Positions 29,986-41,106 of a stretch of 64,000 nucleotides of DNA are shown in pieces; positions within the stretch are counted from its first letter, which is position 1, and each line of letters starts with the position of its first letter. This DNA comes from Peronospora farinosa. Its lineage: Eukaryota > Oomycota > Peronosporomycetes > Peronosporales > Peronosporaceae. Made by a program: the position numbers and the translations under genes. The stretch is from positions 868,001-932,000 of the forward strand of contig CANTFK010000994.1 in the NCBI GenBank assembly GCA_947646735.1. Reading direction: 5' to 3'. Under the pieces are notes generated by a model, which was not told the DNA's origin, ran no database searches, and saw nothing but the letters and a program-made list of their open reading frames with translations.

Positions 29986-30658
29986 GGATAAGGGACTTGA
30001 AAGAATGGAGAAAGTCGACTTGTAGGAGAGAGAACCTTGATAAATGCCAAACTATTAACATGGAATTTAGAGGAATACTGACTGAAGACTCTGTATCTAC
30101 TAGTAATAGTTGTAAAAATGGCTGCAGTGTGAGACTAGAACCAAACGATTCGAGCACTGGGTGAAGTGTGTCCTGGAAGTGCTACAGCATATGAAGCTTT
30201 TGCCATTCTAAGTCCAACAACACCATGTCGAATCGGTACCGGATTTCTAGCTAGAAAGAGTACGACGAAACAGTGCGTCATTCACTACGCGAGGAAGCGA
30301 ATGCTGAGCATTTATGAATAGGAAGAGACATAGTCTTCAAGACTTGAGCGATTGCGGACGTTCGAATACAACGTGAGGATCCTTTAGTGTCACAAAGCAT
30401 CGTAGGTATGCTGGTAGCGACAACAACATCGTAATAGTTCCACAAAGTCTATTAGAGACAGGGTGGGTGGGGTCTCTGCATTCCCATTAATTGACTATCC
30501 AACGCATGTCAAACAATGCCATCGAGGCCTATCAACGCTGATCACTTCTCTTGCCAACACTGGGTGTCATTGTATCTCATTGTCAAAGCTCCTGCCTCAT
30601 TATCCGTCTTGATATCAACCCAGCACTCGATCTCGTTCCAAGAATCTCCAACTCCATC
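29986..30658. other. Intergenic region, 673 bp
   Basis: Non-coding 5' flank shared by the DHHC gene (minus) and the condensation-domain gene (plus). The in-frame open stretch upstream of ATG 30659 begins at TTG 30551 and is not taken as coding. A 78-codon open frame at 29928-30164 is antisense to DHHC exon 1 and rejected. No repeats were found. Confidence 0.5.
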
Positions 30659-32314
30659 ATGAACTCGGAAAGCTGTAGCCCTGCCGGTAGTCGAGTATCC
30701 CTTCGAGGTGTTGAACGGATGGTCTCCGCAATTAATGGAGTATCAACCAAGATTGCACACTCGATGCTCGTTCGGTGTGACACAATGACATTGCTTCGGT
30801 TCCTGCCCACTGCAGTCCTCAATACCTTTAACATGCATCCTCGGATGCGAGCACTTCAACTTCAAGACCGGATATTTTCAGCGGAGATCCAAGCTCCACT
30901 AACGCCGGACAACCTCACCACTTTGCTTCGAGTGAGAATGCTGTCACCAGTAGACTACGGAGACGGTACTCCAACGAGTTGGCAGGCGTTTGTGGAGAAG
31001 GAGTGTAGTGTTGGCTTCGATCGCCACAGCCAGCTCCCGTTCTATCTGTCGGTGTGGGTGGCCAAACGCAAGGGCACTGCTCGCCTCATGCTCTTCTCGG
31101 ACCAGTACATGTCCGACGAATTTTCGGGTGTTGTGGTTCTCAACTGCATTCTTGAACAGGTATCGATGCTTGCTAGACAAACCACAGCGGAGCACCAAAC
31201 ACCAAGCATATTGCCTGTGAAGGAGTTTCCATTACGTCCGTCACTCTATCGGATGTGGCTCAAGAAACTTACATGGGCCAAGCCTCTTCTAAAGGGAACC
31301 AATGCCCTTTTTGGCCGACGCATGTTTCGTGGGAATGTGCACAGGTTCACATCACTACTGCCTGCTCGGGAAGATCAGAAAGATTTCGCAGTGCCTCCAG
31401 TCACAAACAGTACCAGTGCTTTGTTTGCCGAAGGAGAAGCCAAGTGCATGCATGAAGCTTTAGCTCGATGCAAAAAAGAGGGTGTGGCTCTCAACGGTGT
31501 TGTAGTTGTCGTCATGCTACTCGCGTTCTATCGCATGCGTGGTTACAAGGAGCAACGCGGACGCTTTAACCCTTTCCGGATCACGTTAGATATCGACTGC
31601 AACATGCGTCAGCACGTGCAATCCCCTGCTGACGAAGACCAGGTTGGATTGTTCACCGCTACTACCAACCTCGACTGGCTCACTTTAGAAGGTGTCGACA
31701 TGCTGACCACGTGCTTTTGGGACTTGTGCGGTCGTGCAACTCGGGAGATTGATGCTAACCTTAAGAACACCATGGCAATGGCACTACCTACGATCACAGC
31801 TGATCAGAAACTAAATGCACGGATGGAAGCCTCTTTTCTCAAGAACATCAGTGTTCCTTCTTCTATCATTTCAGATGTTGGAGTTGCTGAAGTGATGCAA
31901 TACCCGTTTGAAAAGCACCATTCACTCACACCTTCATCTGATACAGCAAGTCAACGACACAGTGTCTTATCGTACAAGAAAAATTGTCAAGCAGTGGTGA
32001 CATCTGAAAGAGCAGGACGTTTGACAAGATCATGGTGTCTCGACAGCACGAGTTCAACTCGACACCATCTACTCTCAATCGAAAGTTTGCACGTGTTCAA
32101 GACCCTACCTCATCTTGCGCCGTCAGTTACAATTTTTCTATCGTCGGTCAATGCATTTGCCTATTCCATGGCGCACAAAGTTGACGCTAAGGTGGGACAG
32201 AATTTGTTTACAGCTTTCGTATTAATCTGCGAAAGTTTGAGCGAGATTCAAAGTGATGAACATTTAATGGATGTTCTTGCTCGCTTGGATGAAGGCGACA
32301 AAGAGCTACTATAA
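30659..32314 (+). CDS. Condensation/alcohol-acetyltransferase-like protein
   Basis: 551 residues from ATG 30659, single exon, no membrane helix. The fold is that of the CoA-dependent acyltransferase/condensation superfamily: HPRMRALQL near the N-terminus, LPFYLSVWVAKRKGTARLML, then LFSDQYMSDEFSGVVVLN at the place of the HxxxDG catalytic motif, and a C-terminal strand (DNMRQH-like NMRQHV; VGLFTATTNLDW). At the motif the expected His is Gln (Q-Y-M-S-D-E), so acyl transfer by the usual mechanism is doubtful. Function is unknown. The final ~100 residues (MDVLARLDEGDKELL end) match no motif known to me. Confidence 0.6.
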   Translation: MNSESCSPAGSRVSLRGVERMVSAINGVSTKIAHSMLVRCDTMTLLRFLPTAVLNTFNMHPRMRALQLQDRIFSAEIQAPLTPDNLTTLLRVRMLSPVDYGDGTPTSWQAFVEKECSVGFDRHSQLPFYLSVWVAKRKGTARLMLFSDQYMSDEFSGVVVLNCILEQVSMLARQTTAEHQTPSILPVKEFPLRPSLYRMWLKKLTWAKPLLKGTNALFGRRMFRGNVHRFTSLLPAREDQKDFAVPPVTNSTSALFAEGEAKCMHEALARCKKEGVALNGVVVVVMLLAFYRMRGYKEQRGRFNPFRITLDIDCNMRQHVQSPADEDQVGLFTATTNLDWLTLEGVDMLTTCFWDLCGRATREIDANLKNTMAMALPTITADQKLNARMEASFLKNISVPSSIISDVGVAEVMQYPFEKHHSLTPSSDTASQRHSVLSYKKNCQAVVTSERAGRLTRSWCLDSTSSTRHHLLSIESLHVFKTLPHLAPSVTIFLSSVNAFAYSMAHKVDAKVGQNLFTAFVLICESLSEIQSDEHLMDVLARLDEGDKELL

Positions 32315-32564
32315 GAAGATGGGTGACTCGAGACCATTTAAAATTGGTATGACAAGCAATTTCGTATGACTATTGGGAGTCGCAATATGTTACTTAAGAA
32401 GCAAAAGACATTGTTTCGTATATAAAAGGTTTTTTTAACGCGTTTATATTCGTTTAAACAAAAAGAATCCTAATTTAGCGTTAGAGCAGTGCAAAAGACG
32501 GGATGAATAGCCGATTCAATTTGATAATGTCTACGGTACTGTACCCAATAGGACAATTGTTGAT

Positions 32565-33762
32565 ATGTGGACATGTCCAGTCCCTCTTCATTCCAGGGCA
32601 TTAAATGTGCTATTGGGCTTTGAGCATGAGATTCGAGCTTTTCTGATCGTATCCGATCAAAACCATTTATCTCACTCAAATTGGTGGTTATCTCACGCTC
32701 CAAGAAGAAGAAAAAGCGCTGGAATATACGACGCCTCATGGCCAACAAATGCCCAACTTTTTCTACAAACGCAACAACTTTATGCTCAATTGACAAGAAG
32801 AAGAAGAAGAAGTCAAGACATTTGTATGAAGAGACAACAGAAGAAAGAACGGTTGAGTATCCATCAAGTGCATGTATTGCTACAAGACTTGGTGCCCGTG
32901 GTGGTGGGACTGCGACCGTCGTGTCTAGTGGACTCTTGTGCATTGACAAAAGAACTGGCTCAGCTGTTGCTCGACTCTTTCGTCACTGAGAATGTATCGA
33001 GCCCTCAGCAATGGTTCTTTGATCCGATACAAGTTCGTGCAATTCTGTTGGATGGCAACATCTTTTTTGTAAACGTGGAAGCTTTTGTGCGGGAGAAAAT
33101 GGTCCAGTTGGCGACTGGACTGAGTGAAGACATGTACGTGGATGTGAGTGCTAGTCTCTCTCTTCCTCGACTCATTTGCAACAGTTCAGAATCTGGAAAA
33201 GAGAGGTTAAAGGTGTTTGCAGACTGGATCGTGTTCGCCTGCAGAAGTCTCCTCACGTCGACGTACTCTCGAGTGCTCGATTGGAAGAGACCCTCGACAC
33301 TTAATGCAACTGCATTGGCAGGTATACTGTTGTGTTACCCGTGCGTGTACGACATCTTTGAAGATAACAAGATCACGAAGGAAGATGATTGGACTGAGCA
33401 GAAAAACTCTCTTGCAATGTGTCCACTCTACCTGTTCCAGATCAAAGCTCTCATGTAAGTAGCCAGCCTCTTTGCACATATCTAGAACTCACTTCTAATC
33501 TTGTGGGTATGTCGAATGTCTTTACCTTCTCTACAGACCTACTGAGCAGATGGAAATAGCATTGCAAGAATTCTCCGTGCCTCAGCATTTACTCGATCAT
33601 GACTTGAAAAATGAAGCCAAACTTCATCCACTTGTGAAAATCCTTCAAGCTCATTGCAAATTGAAATTGCAGCGTGCAATTAGACGAAGTTGTTTGGTAT
33701 CAACCCACGTGCAGCCTCAAGTTCATGTCAATAGCAAAATGCTCCATCGTGTTGCGCTCTAA
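32565..33762 (+). CDS. UPF0739 (C1orf74)-like conserved protein
   Basis: 371 residues from two exons, 32565-33454 and 33537-33762, with an 82-nt intron (donor GTAAGT, acceptor CTACAG, phase 2) giving FQIKALIPTEQMEIA. The recognisable part starts at HVLLQDLVPVVVGLRPSCLVD and continues with VRAILLDGNIFFVNVEAF and TALAGILLCYPCVYDIF, a pattern recalling the UPF0739/C1orf74 family of unknown function. The first ~87 codons (to ATG 32826) are basic and not family-like, with a GAAGAAGAA run; the real start may be 32826. No catalytic residues can be named. Confidence 0.5.
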
Positions 33763-33921
33763 GTCGCAAGTCCTTGACGTGTATACTTATGTACACGTCA
33801 AGAATATACATTAAATGTTATTTTTGTATGTTGTATATCTCTTTGAAGCTCTCATGTAGCACACATGTTATTGATGTGAACGAACACAACAACATCAGCT
33901 CACTTTGTAACAGTCGTCGTC

Positions 33922-36900
33922 ATGGGCACGTCGATCTCTACACAACGTCGTCCCTATCGTCCATGTACGTAATTTCCTCACGAACGTTATCATTTAACTT
34001 AAAATTAGATCGTCATCTTGTTGCTTTCATAGTCAATACAGGGGAATTTACCGTCGCATGGCTCACATTTAAGGTCTTTTTTACCTTAAAAATTAGTCTA
34101 AAAAGTGGTGAATTAATGAAATACATGGGATACTTATTGCAGGGAGATGCTATAGAAGATGAAGAGCAGCATTATGTAGCCAAGAAGGACGAATTAGTGT
34201 CATCAAAGCTACTACGAGGACTTTTTGGAGGTGATAGAAATACGTCGTTTATGATGGGGTTCGTGGTGATGAAAGGGTGTTTATTATTTTCTATGGAACA
34301 GACATTATTATGCAGTATTTTGAAGACATTCCGGAGAATTTGATTTCCAAGGAGGCATTTGTCTGTATCTTGGCTTTATTCTACGAGTTCGTGGTGGTTT
34401 TGGAGGATATCGTTCTTGTTCTTTGGTGATACGATACTGATGATACTTTTATTTTGCTGCTATTGGACATTGCAATGGATTTAGAGGCTCTCTAGAGGAT
34501 CGTATCAGCTACATGTTCACCATGTATAGTATCATTTTTTTGGGTGAAAAGTACGTTGCAGCTATTGGTGTCAGGACATGACAAAAGAATGAATCGAGTG
34601 ACTAATTGCAATGACGGGAAATGGTGAATTCTAGTCACAAGAAAGAAGGGTTTATTGCGGAAAAGGACTACCTTTATCTGCTTAACTACTTGGAGGATCA
34701 CATGACGTTGCCGAAACAACTCTACGCTGCATTTGAAGAATGCACGATTCCCATGGCAGGACTGTTGTCAAATTCGCAATTTATAACGTGGATGCGTCAA
34801 TATCAAGACGTCATGGAGGCAAGTATTGATTGGTATAACTTGTACAACATATTGTTTCGTTTGGATCTAATGTTGAGCTACTGTCTTGTCGCAATTTATG
34901 CAGTTTCTTACTATCCATCTTGCGCAACCTGCAGTACCTGGAACTCCGCTGGTATCTATTCACAATAGTGAAGAGAATCTGTCAAGCCTGTACGTTGCTG
35001 ATCCTTTCGTTTCAGACTTCTACCCATTTTTACTTTTGGCGTGGTTTCCAGGGATTCTTTGAACAACAGCCCATCTTGCCAAAACGATACAAACCCGAAT
35101 CCGCTCCGTTCCTTCGACTTCATAGGTGGCGAGGACAGTTGCGATGAAGACTCGGACGGACTCTACGACTCTGACCACCTCACGGAGATGGAGATGTCCC
35201 AGAGTTCGTATCGTGATAGCGCCACGTCAATGAATGGGAACGATGAACGGACAAGCATTTTGAAAAACGCTGGCGCAGTGGTTCAAGATGACATTGGTGA
35301 ACACATAAGCGACGTAAGCGGTCAGGGAGGGCAACGAGTTGATACGCCGTCAGTACCCGTATCTGCTCGCAATCCTGCTTACCCGTCTGAAGACTCCGCA
35401 ACACAATCAAGGCAAGCACAAAACCGGTCTGGACGTTTACGTTCGCGTGGCGTTCAAAAGATGGGAAGATACATGGGCAAGGCCGTTGGTGGTGGTATTT
35501 CCCGAGTTGGCCACGTGGGCCGAAGCATCTTGCATGTGCGCAAATCCCAGGGCCACAACCAACAACATTCTGGTGACCAGCACAACGATGATCCAGCAGC
35601 AGTCTTGCCCGCAGGTTATTCGTTCTCATCGGAGTCTCAAAGTACAAAAAAGTATGTCTGTGGCTACTTGCACAAGATAAGCGACAGCAAGTGGGGTAAG
35701 AAGGGGTCGTGGCACCGAAGATGGTTCGTGCTTGATCGTCAGCGTGGAGTTCTCTCTTACTATCGACATAACCCCGCCAACCTCATGCCAACGTCATCGT
35801 CTCAAAATGACAACATTGTTCACATGGTAGATTCCCCCCTTCCACCAGGTAAATGTACGACTGCTGCCTCTAGCGACCCATCTTCCGAGCCGAAAACGCA
35901 ATCAATTGGATCAACGACGACCGTTCCATCTTCTACCGGTAGTAGCATCGGCGAGGATGACAATAATGACATCTTTGGCTGCGTAAGTACATCGACTGAT
36001 GAAGCAAAAGAAGCAGAATTGGCTGTCCGAAATACCACAGTTATCGACGAACCAATTACTTCTGGGCAACAGCAAGAGCAGGACCAATCTCAAGAGCAGC
36101 AGCAACAGACTGTACTGTATCTGAACGAGGCCCATCCCTGGTATCGCGGTGCCTTGGACTTAAACATGGACAACGTGTCATTGCTTTTCGAGAAGACTCT
36201 AGCAAGGAATGCGCCGACACAGTATTTCTTTCAGGCTTCCACATTGTCTCTGCACGATATCGACTCGAAGCGCGGCGTCAAATACAAGGTACGACAAGAG
36301 ATTTCTTGTACTCATACTTGAGACTGACAATACTGCGACGCACTTCTTTGCCATCCTTCAGCTGTGCGCGGACACGGAAACCGATTTTAATCTCTGGACA
36401 TCTGCGATAGCCGATGTCATCAACCGAAAGGATGCTCAAAATGGGAAAGCTAGTAGTGGCGCACCAGTACGTTCACATCAGCAGCTCTATCGGCAGCGGC
36501 TACTCCAGAAGCAAATGGAGGCGGAAGTAGTGCAGGCTCATGACTCGGAAGGTGGTCCTGACGAAGCAGCTGATAGTGGCCACGACTCGCCACCCCCAGT
36601 TCTTGGACGAGCTATTCCCGACCGTCATGGCCCTGTTGAAGATAGACAAACCACCCAGGTATTGAACGATGCTGCCCCATCGTCGTACGTGAAGCGAAAT
36701 ATTCCTCCTCGCATCGTGACGCAGTTTTCCTCGGACCTCGACGGTGGTGCTTCGAGCTGGCATCTTCACATTCATGTTGATGGAGCCAAGCAATGCCTCA
36801 TTGTCGGCTTCATGCTGAACATTGTAGCACTCCATTTCCTTGCTAGCGAGCACGTGCTGTGGAAAGTGGCCATTTGCTTTACCGTGTCGGGCATGTTTGT

Positions 36901-38163
36901 GCGCAACGTATACAACCCGAGGGCACTGCGTCAGCAGCGACATGGAAGCTATGGAGACTTGAATGGTAATATGGAGAAAACACGACATGGGACTGACGTC
37001 GCACAGTGTAGTGATCCAGCAAAATGTTGCCAACACAAGGTGATGCCAGCGGGCTCGGATCGAGGAGCAAACGATTGTATGGACGGATCTACTGATGAAC
37101 CACACCAGCGCTCCAGCGGTGCTGACAATCGAAGTCTTGCGAAGATACCTATGGGCAGCACCATGACTCAATCCGATATGCAAGCAGACGGGCGATCAAG
37201 TAACGTGGAGCATTCATGGACGTCAACCCGAGCTGAAGCCTTTGCAGTTCGGAGCTCTGACTACAAGAAGTCACGGAAGAAAGAGGTACGACTTGGTTTG
37301 AAGCGTAGCACTTCCTGCAGCGTTGAATACTGTGTTAACGCATTGTATTTGTACTTGTCTTGCAGCCTTCAAAGGCAGCACTCTTCGAGTTTATCGGAGC
37401 TGACTTCGTTCGAACCGATAGCAAGCTGGATCTGATCTCTGAGCGCGTTGAATTTCCTCCAGAGCATGAAAATAGACGGCTCTTTGTCATCAATGCTCAG
37501 GTAAAGTCAAGTGTATATGTCATTGGACGGACCAACGATTCTGACACTGCCTTTATGTCCTCAGCTTCCGTCATATGGACCAAGTGTATGGGGAGATAGC
37601 TCGTACGATGGCCCAGGCTACAGCTTAGCTCTATACTGGAAGATCCCAGACGAAATTTTCGAGGTGAGTCGCTGTCAACACTACCGGAAGTATCCACACC
37701 GAGATACTAACTTTGACCTTGTGTGGTGGGTATGCAGGAATTGAAGAACCCCACGACAACGACACTCAAGCTGCTCAAACGCTTCCTCGAAGCTGGCAAC
37801 GACACGTCATTAACCGATCGCTTCAAGGTCATTGCACAAGTGATGAACCAAGAAGAGTGTGGCATCACTGGAATGAGCAAGAAGTTACTAATGAGCCACA
37901 ATGCAACGCCTGTGCTAACACGGCCACAGCATCGTATCTACCATTTCCAAGACGAGTGCACTGAGATTGTCATAGACATTCACGCTTTCTCGTACATTGC
38001 ACGTCGAGGCATTCACTCCCTGATCGACAAGACGTCACGTTTGGTGATTGATCTAGCTTTTGTGATCCAAGGAGAAGCAGAAGACGAACTTCCAGAGCAA
38101 GTACTGGGTTGCTGTCGTCTAGACCGTATCAACGTGCAAAAGGCAGTAGATCTGCCGTGCTAA
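33922..38163 (+). CDS. EF-hand + PH + EDR2-type (DUF1336) protein, N-terminally acylated candidate
   Basis: Multi-exon gene. Predicted exons: 33922-33964, 34042-34073, 34143-?, 34276?-34386, 34485-34550, 34635-34818, 34904-34989, 35052-36288, 36362-37285, 37366-37500, 37565-37663 and 37738-38163. All joins keep phase except that between the 34143 and 34276 exons, which is unresolved (frame 0 to frame 2). The start MGTSISTQR fits N-myristoylation. Two EF-hand-like segments follow (around SLEDRISYMFTMY and NHKKEGFIAEKD, the latter with N and E in place of D). A PH domain begins at KYVCGYLHKISDSKWG (WHRRWFVLD) and, after an acidic insert, ends ADTETDFNLWTSAI. A hydrophobic hairpin (CLIVGFMLNIVALHFLAS ... 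VAICFTVSGMFVRNVY) comes next. The EDR2 C-terminal domain (LPSYGPSVWGDSSYDGPGY; DLAFVIQGEAEDELPEQVLG) closes it. The intron at 34819-34903 has a GC donor. Confidence 0.75.
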
Positions 38164-38884
38164 AGCAGTTTCAAAAGGATGGTATTGTATAGTAGACATT
38201 AGGACCTTGCTTAGGAATGGTTTGCATTGTAGTAAAACAATGTATTTGCATGGAGGAAAGGTCAGTAGTTCTAGTTATGCATCAAATACTTGGAATATCA
38301 GCCCCGAAAGATGGTTGACAGAAAATAAAAACTCATCATTCCTTTCCTCACCACATTATGAAATGTACTTTTAGCTAGCAGTTGATGACTTAGTATGAAT
38401 GCTCAGAGTATAATTCTCATCAACCTGGGCTACTACCCCCTGGATTCAGAAACTCTAGTCTGAAAATGAAAGGTTAGATCGTCATTGCATTCCCATATAA
38501 ATTCTTATGCTTCTTTGTACTACGCTGCTAAAGGCAGAATGATAATATTAAGATTGACCATTCCAAGTGAACGTGTAACGTGCTCCAGTCATTTCTTAAT
38601 GTCTGTTTTCTGTGCGAAAATGCCAGTTTTATCGCGAAAATAGGGTTGAGAGAGTAATATAAGGAGTAGACCCTAGTATAAGGTGCAGGTTGTGTATCAG
38701 ACCGATATCAATCGATAATACCGGTAGTCTCTGTAATTTACTCATAATTTACATTGCGACCGTCGTCAAGGTCATAAATGTTTTGTATGAAAAGATGTAA
38801 GTAATTCATCGTTCATGTGATACCCTCGAGTCAAATTAAAGCCACTCGATCTACTTCTTTAGTCCCTCCTTAGCTCCACTCGAT
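38164..38884. other. Intergenic region between convergent genes, 721 bp
   Basis: 3' flanks of the EDR2-like gene and thiamin pyrophosphokinase. A short near-repeat (CCACTCGATCTACTT at 38846 and again at 38877) flanks the stop of the pyrophosphokinase. No gene is supported. Confidence 0.55.
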
Positions 38885-39709
38885 CTACTTTTTCAGCTCC
38901 GTCGTCCAAATCAATGGATGCGATGTCACAACCTCCACTTGCTCACTTGAATCTTCCATGTGATTTGAGCTACTAATAAGTCCACCAAAACCTGTTTCCA
39001 TCCCCGGACTCAGATTCCACTTTAATCCCGACGTTGTTGTCTCCTTGCACGTTCCTGCTATTGGAATCAAGCCGCACGTGCGTGTTTCAAAGTTAAAATT
39101 AGGTATGATCACATGCCGAATCGCCGGCATTAACAACCGAACCGTCGTCTCATTTGCCAGCAACACCATCTGCTCAAACTTGTCTCTCCAACGAAACAAT
39201 GCATTGATGTTCTGCATTTCCTGATCAAAACGTCCACCCATAGCACCAAAAATCATGACGGAAAACTGTCTGTTCTTATTTCCCTCTGTATCGTGCTCTT
39301 CCTGCACTTGATAGATCAGTTGCAAACACTTGTCCAAGTCGTTCGTGTCCTGATCCGGATCCTTCAAAACTGTTGTCCCCTTAGCAGCGTAAAAGTCACG
39401 TACATCATCACGAAGCGAATCCAAGTCACCTTTGATATAGTGTGGTGTGACAATATCCTGTGCTTGAATTTCTACGCTACGATCGTACAGACGATTGGCG
39501 CCACCGTCAGCACAAACTGTAAGTGACGCATGGGTCCACAAGTTCCAAAACAGCTCCGAACTGTCGAATCCCACATCGTTCTTTGCCACGCACCATGAAT
39601 CATGAGATGCATTGAGAACCAGCACTGCAAGCCGTGGTACAATCTTTGGATTACACCAGAATGCATTCGAGTGTTCTTGTATAGGTAGCTCCGGATACTG
39701 GAGTGTCAT
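38885..39709 (-). CDS. TPK1: Thiamin pyrophosphokinase
   Basis: 274 residues, single exon. It transfers pyrophosphate from ATP to thiamin to make the cofactor ThDP. Visible motifs are CADGGANRLY (67), YIKGDLDSLR with the metal-binding aspartates (94-98), DQDTNDLDKC (119-125) and FGAMGGRFDQEMQN (158-163). The C-terminal beta-sandwich that binds thiamin includes CGLIPIAGTCKETTTSGLKWNL, typical of the eukaryotic enzyme. No targeting peptide is seen, so cytosolic. ATG 39709 is the only good start. Divergent from the SPIN90-like gene (136 bp). Confidence 0.95.
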   Translation of the reverse strand: MTLQYPELPIQEHSNAFWCNPKIVPRLAVLVLNASHDSWCVAKNDVGFDSSELFWNLWTHASLTVCADGGANRLYDRSVEIQAQDIVTPHYIKGDLDSLRDDVRDFYAAKGTTVLKDPDQDTNDLDKCLQLIYQVQEEHDTEGNKNRQFSVMIFGAMGGRFDQEMQNINALFRWRDKFEQMVLLANETTVRLLMPAIRHVIIPNFNFETRTCGLIPIAGTCKETTTSGLKWNLSPGMETGFGGLISSSNHMEDSSEQVEVVTSHPLIWTTELKK

Positions 39710-39845
39710 TATTACACCAAGCCGAAGAATTAAAAACTTAAAGTCGTACTTATAGCACCGAAGATATCCATCACAGATTCATATATTGGAGGATGGTACG
39801 TCAACTTCAGGTGCACCACACAAAACGTCTCTATTTACATGTACA

Positions 39846-40970
39846 ATGGGCTTCGTCGACTCGTCCGTCGACCAGAGCGAGCACTTGGAGCTGCTCGCAC
39901 GTATTGAGCGTCAGTTGTACGTACATTCTACCACTGACAATCGTATTATTAAGTCTGCTAGCGCTACTTCCTCTTCTGTCAACGTCTGGTCTCCTCTCTC
40001 TGCTGAACTCTTTCACAATCTTTGGACACTTGTACTGGACGTTGTCTTTGCTCCATTATGGCTTCGTATTCATGCTGCAGAGCTACTTTGTGTCTATTGT
40101 GACACGGAATCCGAATCAGATCAACTTGTGAAACTTCATACTCAAGAGACACATAAACTTCGTGCAATTGTAAGCTCCACCTGTCAAGCACTTGAAGAAT
40201 TAAACGCCATGGACACGATACAAGCGGATCAACTGTTTACATGGTTTGGATTCCTGGAACGAGTCTTGTTGGCTACAAAAAGTGACGTGTGTAGCCAAGT
40301 TTTCCAGAATAGCATGTATACAGGCATGCTGATCAAGATGTTGCGACTTCTGTCGGCGTGTTCGACCAAAGTCTTTGCTGCGACAACAATATGTCTGGGT
40401 CTCTTTCATTCTCATGAGAAAGCTTGTGGCCATTCTGTCTTGGTGAGACAAGTTTTGAGGGAGATGAAGGAAGGAAGGGAACATTTGAGTGGTGCACTCT
40501 TGCACGTCATTAACTCGTGTGGGTGTCCATGTCCGACGGAAAGGACGATACATCTTTGGAATACTCTGCAGGTAAGACTTGAGTGAGATTGGATTGATGG
40601 ACGCTGTGTCGTTGTTTTATATTTTAATTGTTTTTGTTGTATTGTGTAGTTGTTTGGCGATATTCTGGCAGATGAAACAGCTTCGGAATTGGTGTTTCCA
40701 AATGACTATAAAGTGCTCATTGATCTTATCATTCGGGAATCGACAGATCTTCCACAAGACGATATGACTCGTTTTTACTTTATGAAATTGTTGCAACGAG
40801 TGCTGGACTCTTCTCTCTATTTTCAAGTAAAATTGTATCGCAACCGGGATCTATTGGAACTATTGGAGTCATTGCTAAAAGCCGGAGTTACTCAAGAGTC
40901 CACCATGCCACGAGATGTTGTCGAAATTATCAAACAAATTCTTGTCACCCATATCGACTTGCTTGACTGA
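39846..40970 (+). CDS. SPIN90/Ldb17-like leucine-rich protein (Arp2/3 regulator family)
   Basis: 348 residues from two exons, 39846-40571 and 40650-40970, with a 78-nt phase-0 intron (GTAAGA donor). The family signature of the SPIN90/Ldb17 armadillo-like domain spans the second exon: LFGDILADETASELVFPNDYKVLIDLIIRE, then LPQDDMTRFYFMKLLQRVLDSS and YRNRDLLELLESLLK. In animals and fungi these proteins activate the Arp2/3 complex to seed linear actin filaments at endocytic sites. The SH3 or Pro-rich tail of the animal and yeast proteins is absent. An in-frame TTG at 39786 is not a credible start. Confidence 0.8.
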
Positions 40971-41106
40971 CAAGGTACTAGTATAACGATAATAATGTAC
41001 CACACCACACTATTTTTCTTCTACTTCACGTGGTCCACTTCATCTCCGTAATTAAATCTACGGCTCTATAAGGAGCTCTCTGTCTCTCTCTCCTCAGTAT
41101 CATAAG

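Noticed and set aside
32470..32949. 159-codon minus-strand open frame with poly-Phe
   Set aside because: The Phe run is the reverse of a GAA repeat in the plus-strand gene; no family features.
34990..35051. Treating 33774-34343, 34621-34968 and 35041-36321 as separate genes
   Set aside because: Phase-matched introns join most of these parts into one EF-hand/PH/EDR2 reading frame.
36289..36361. Apparent frameshift inside the PH domain
   Set aside because: A 73-nt GT-AG intron restores the frame and completes the last PH helix (ADTETDFNLW).
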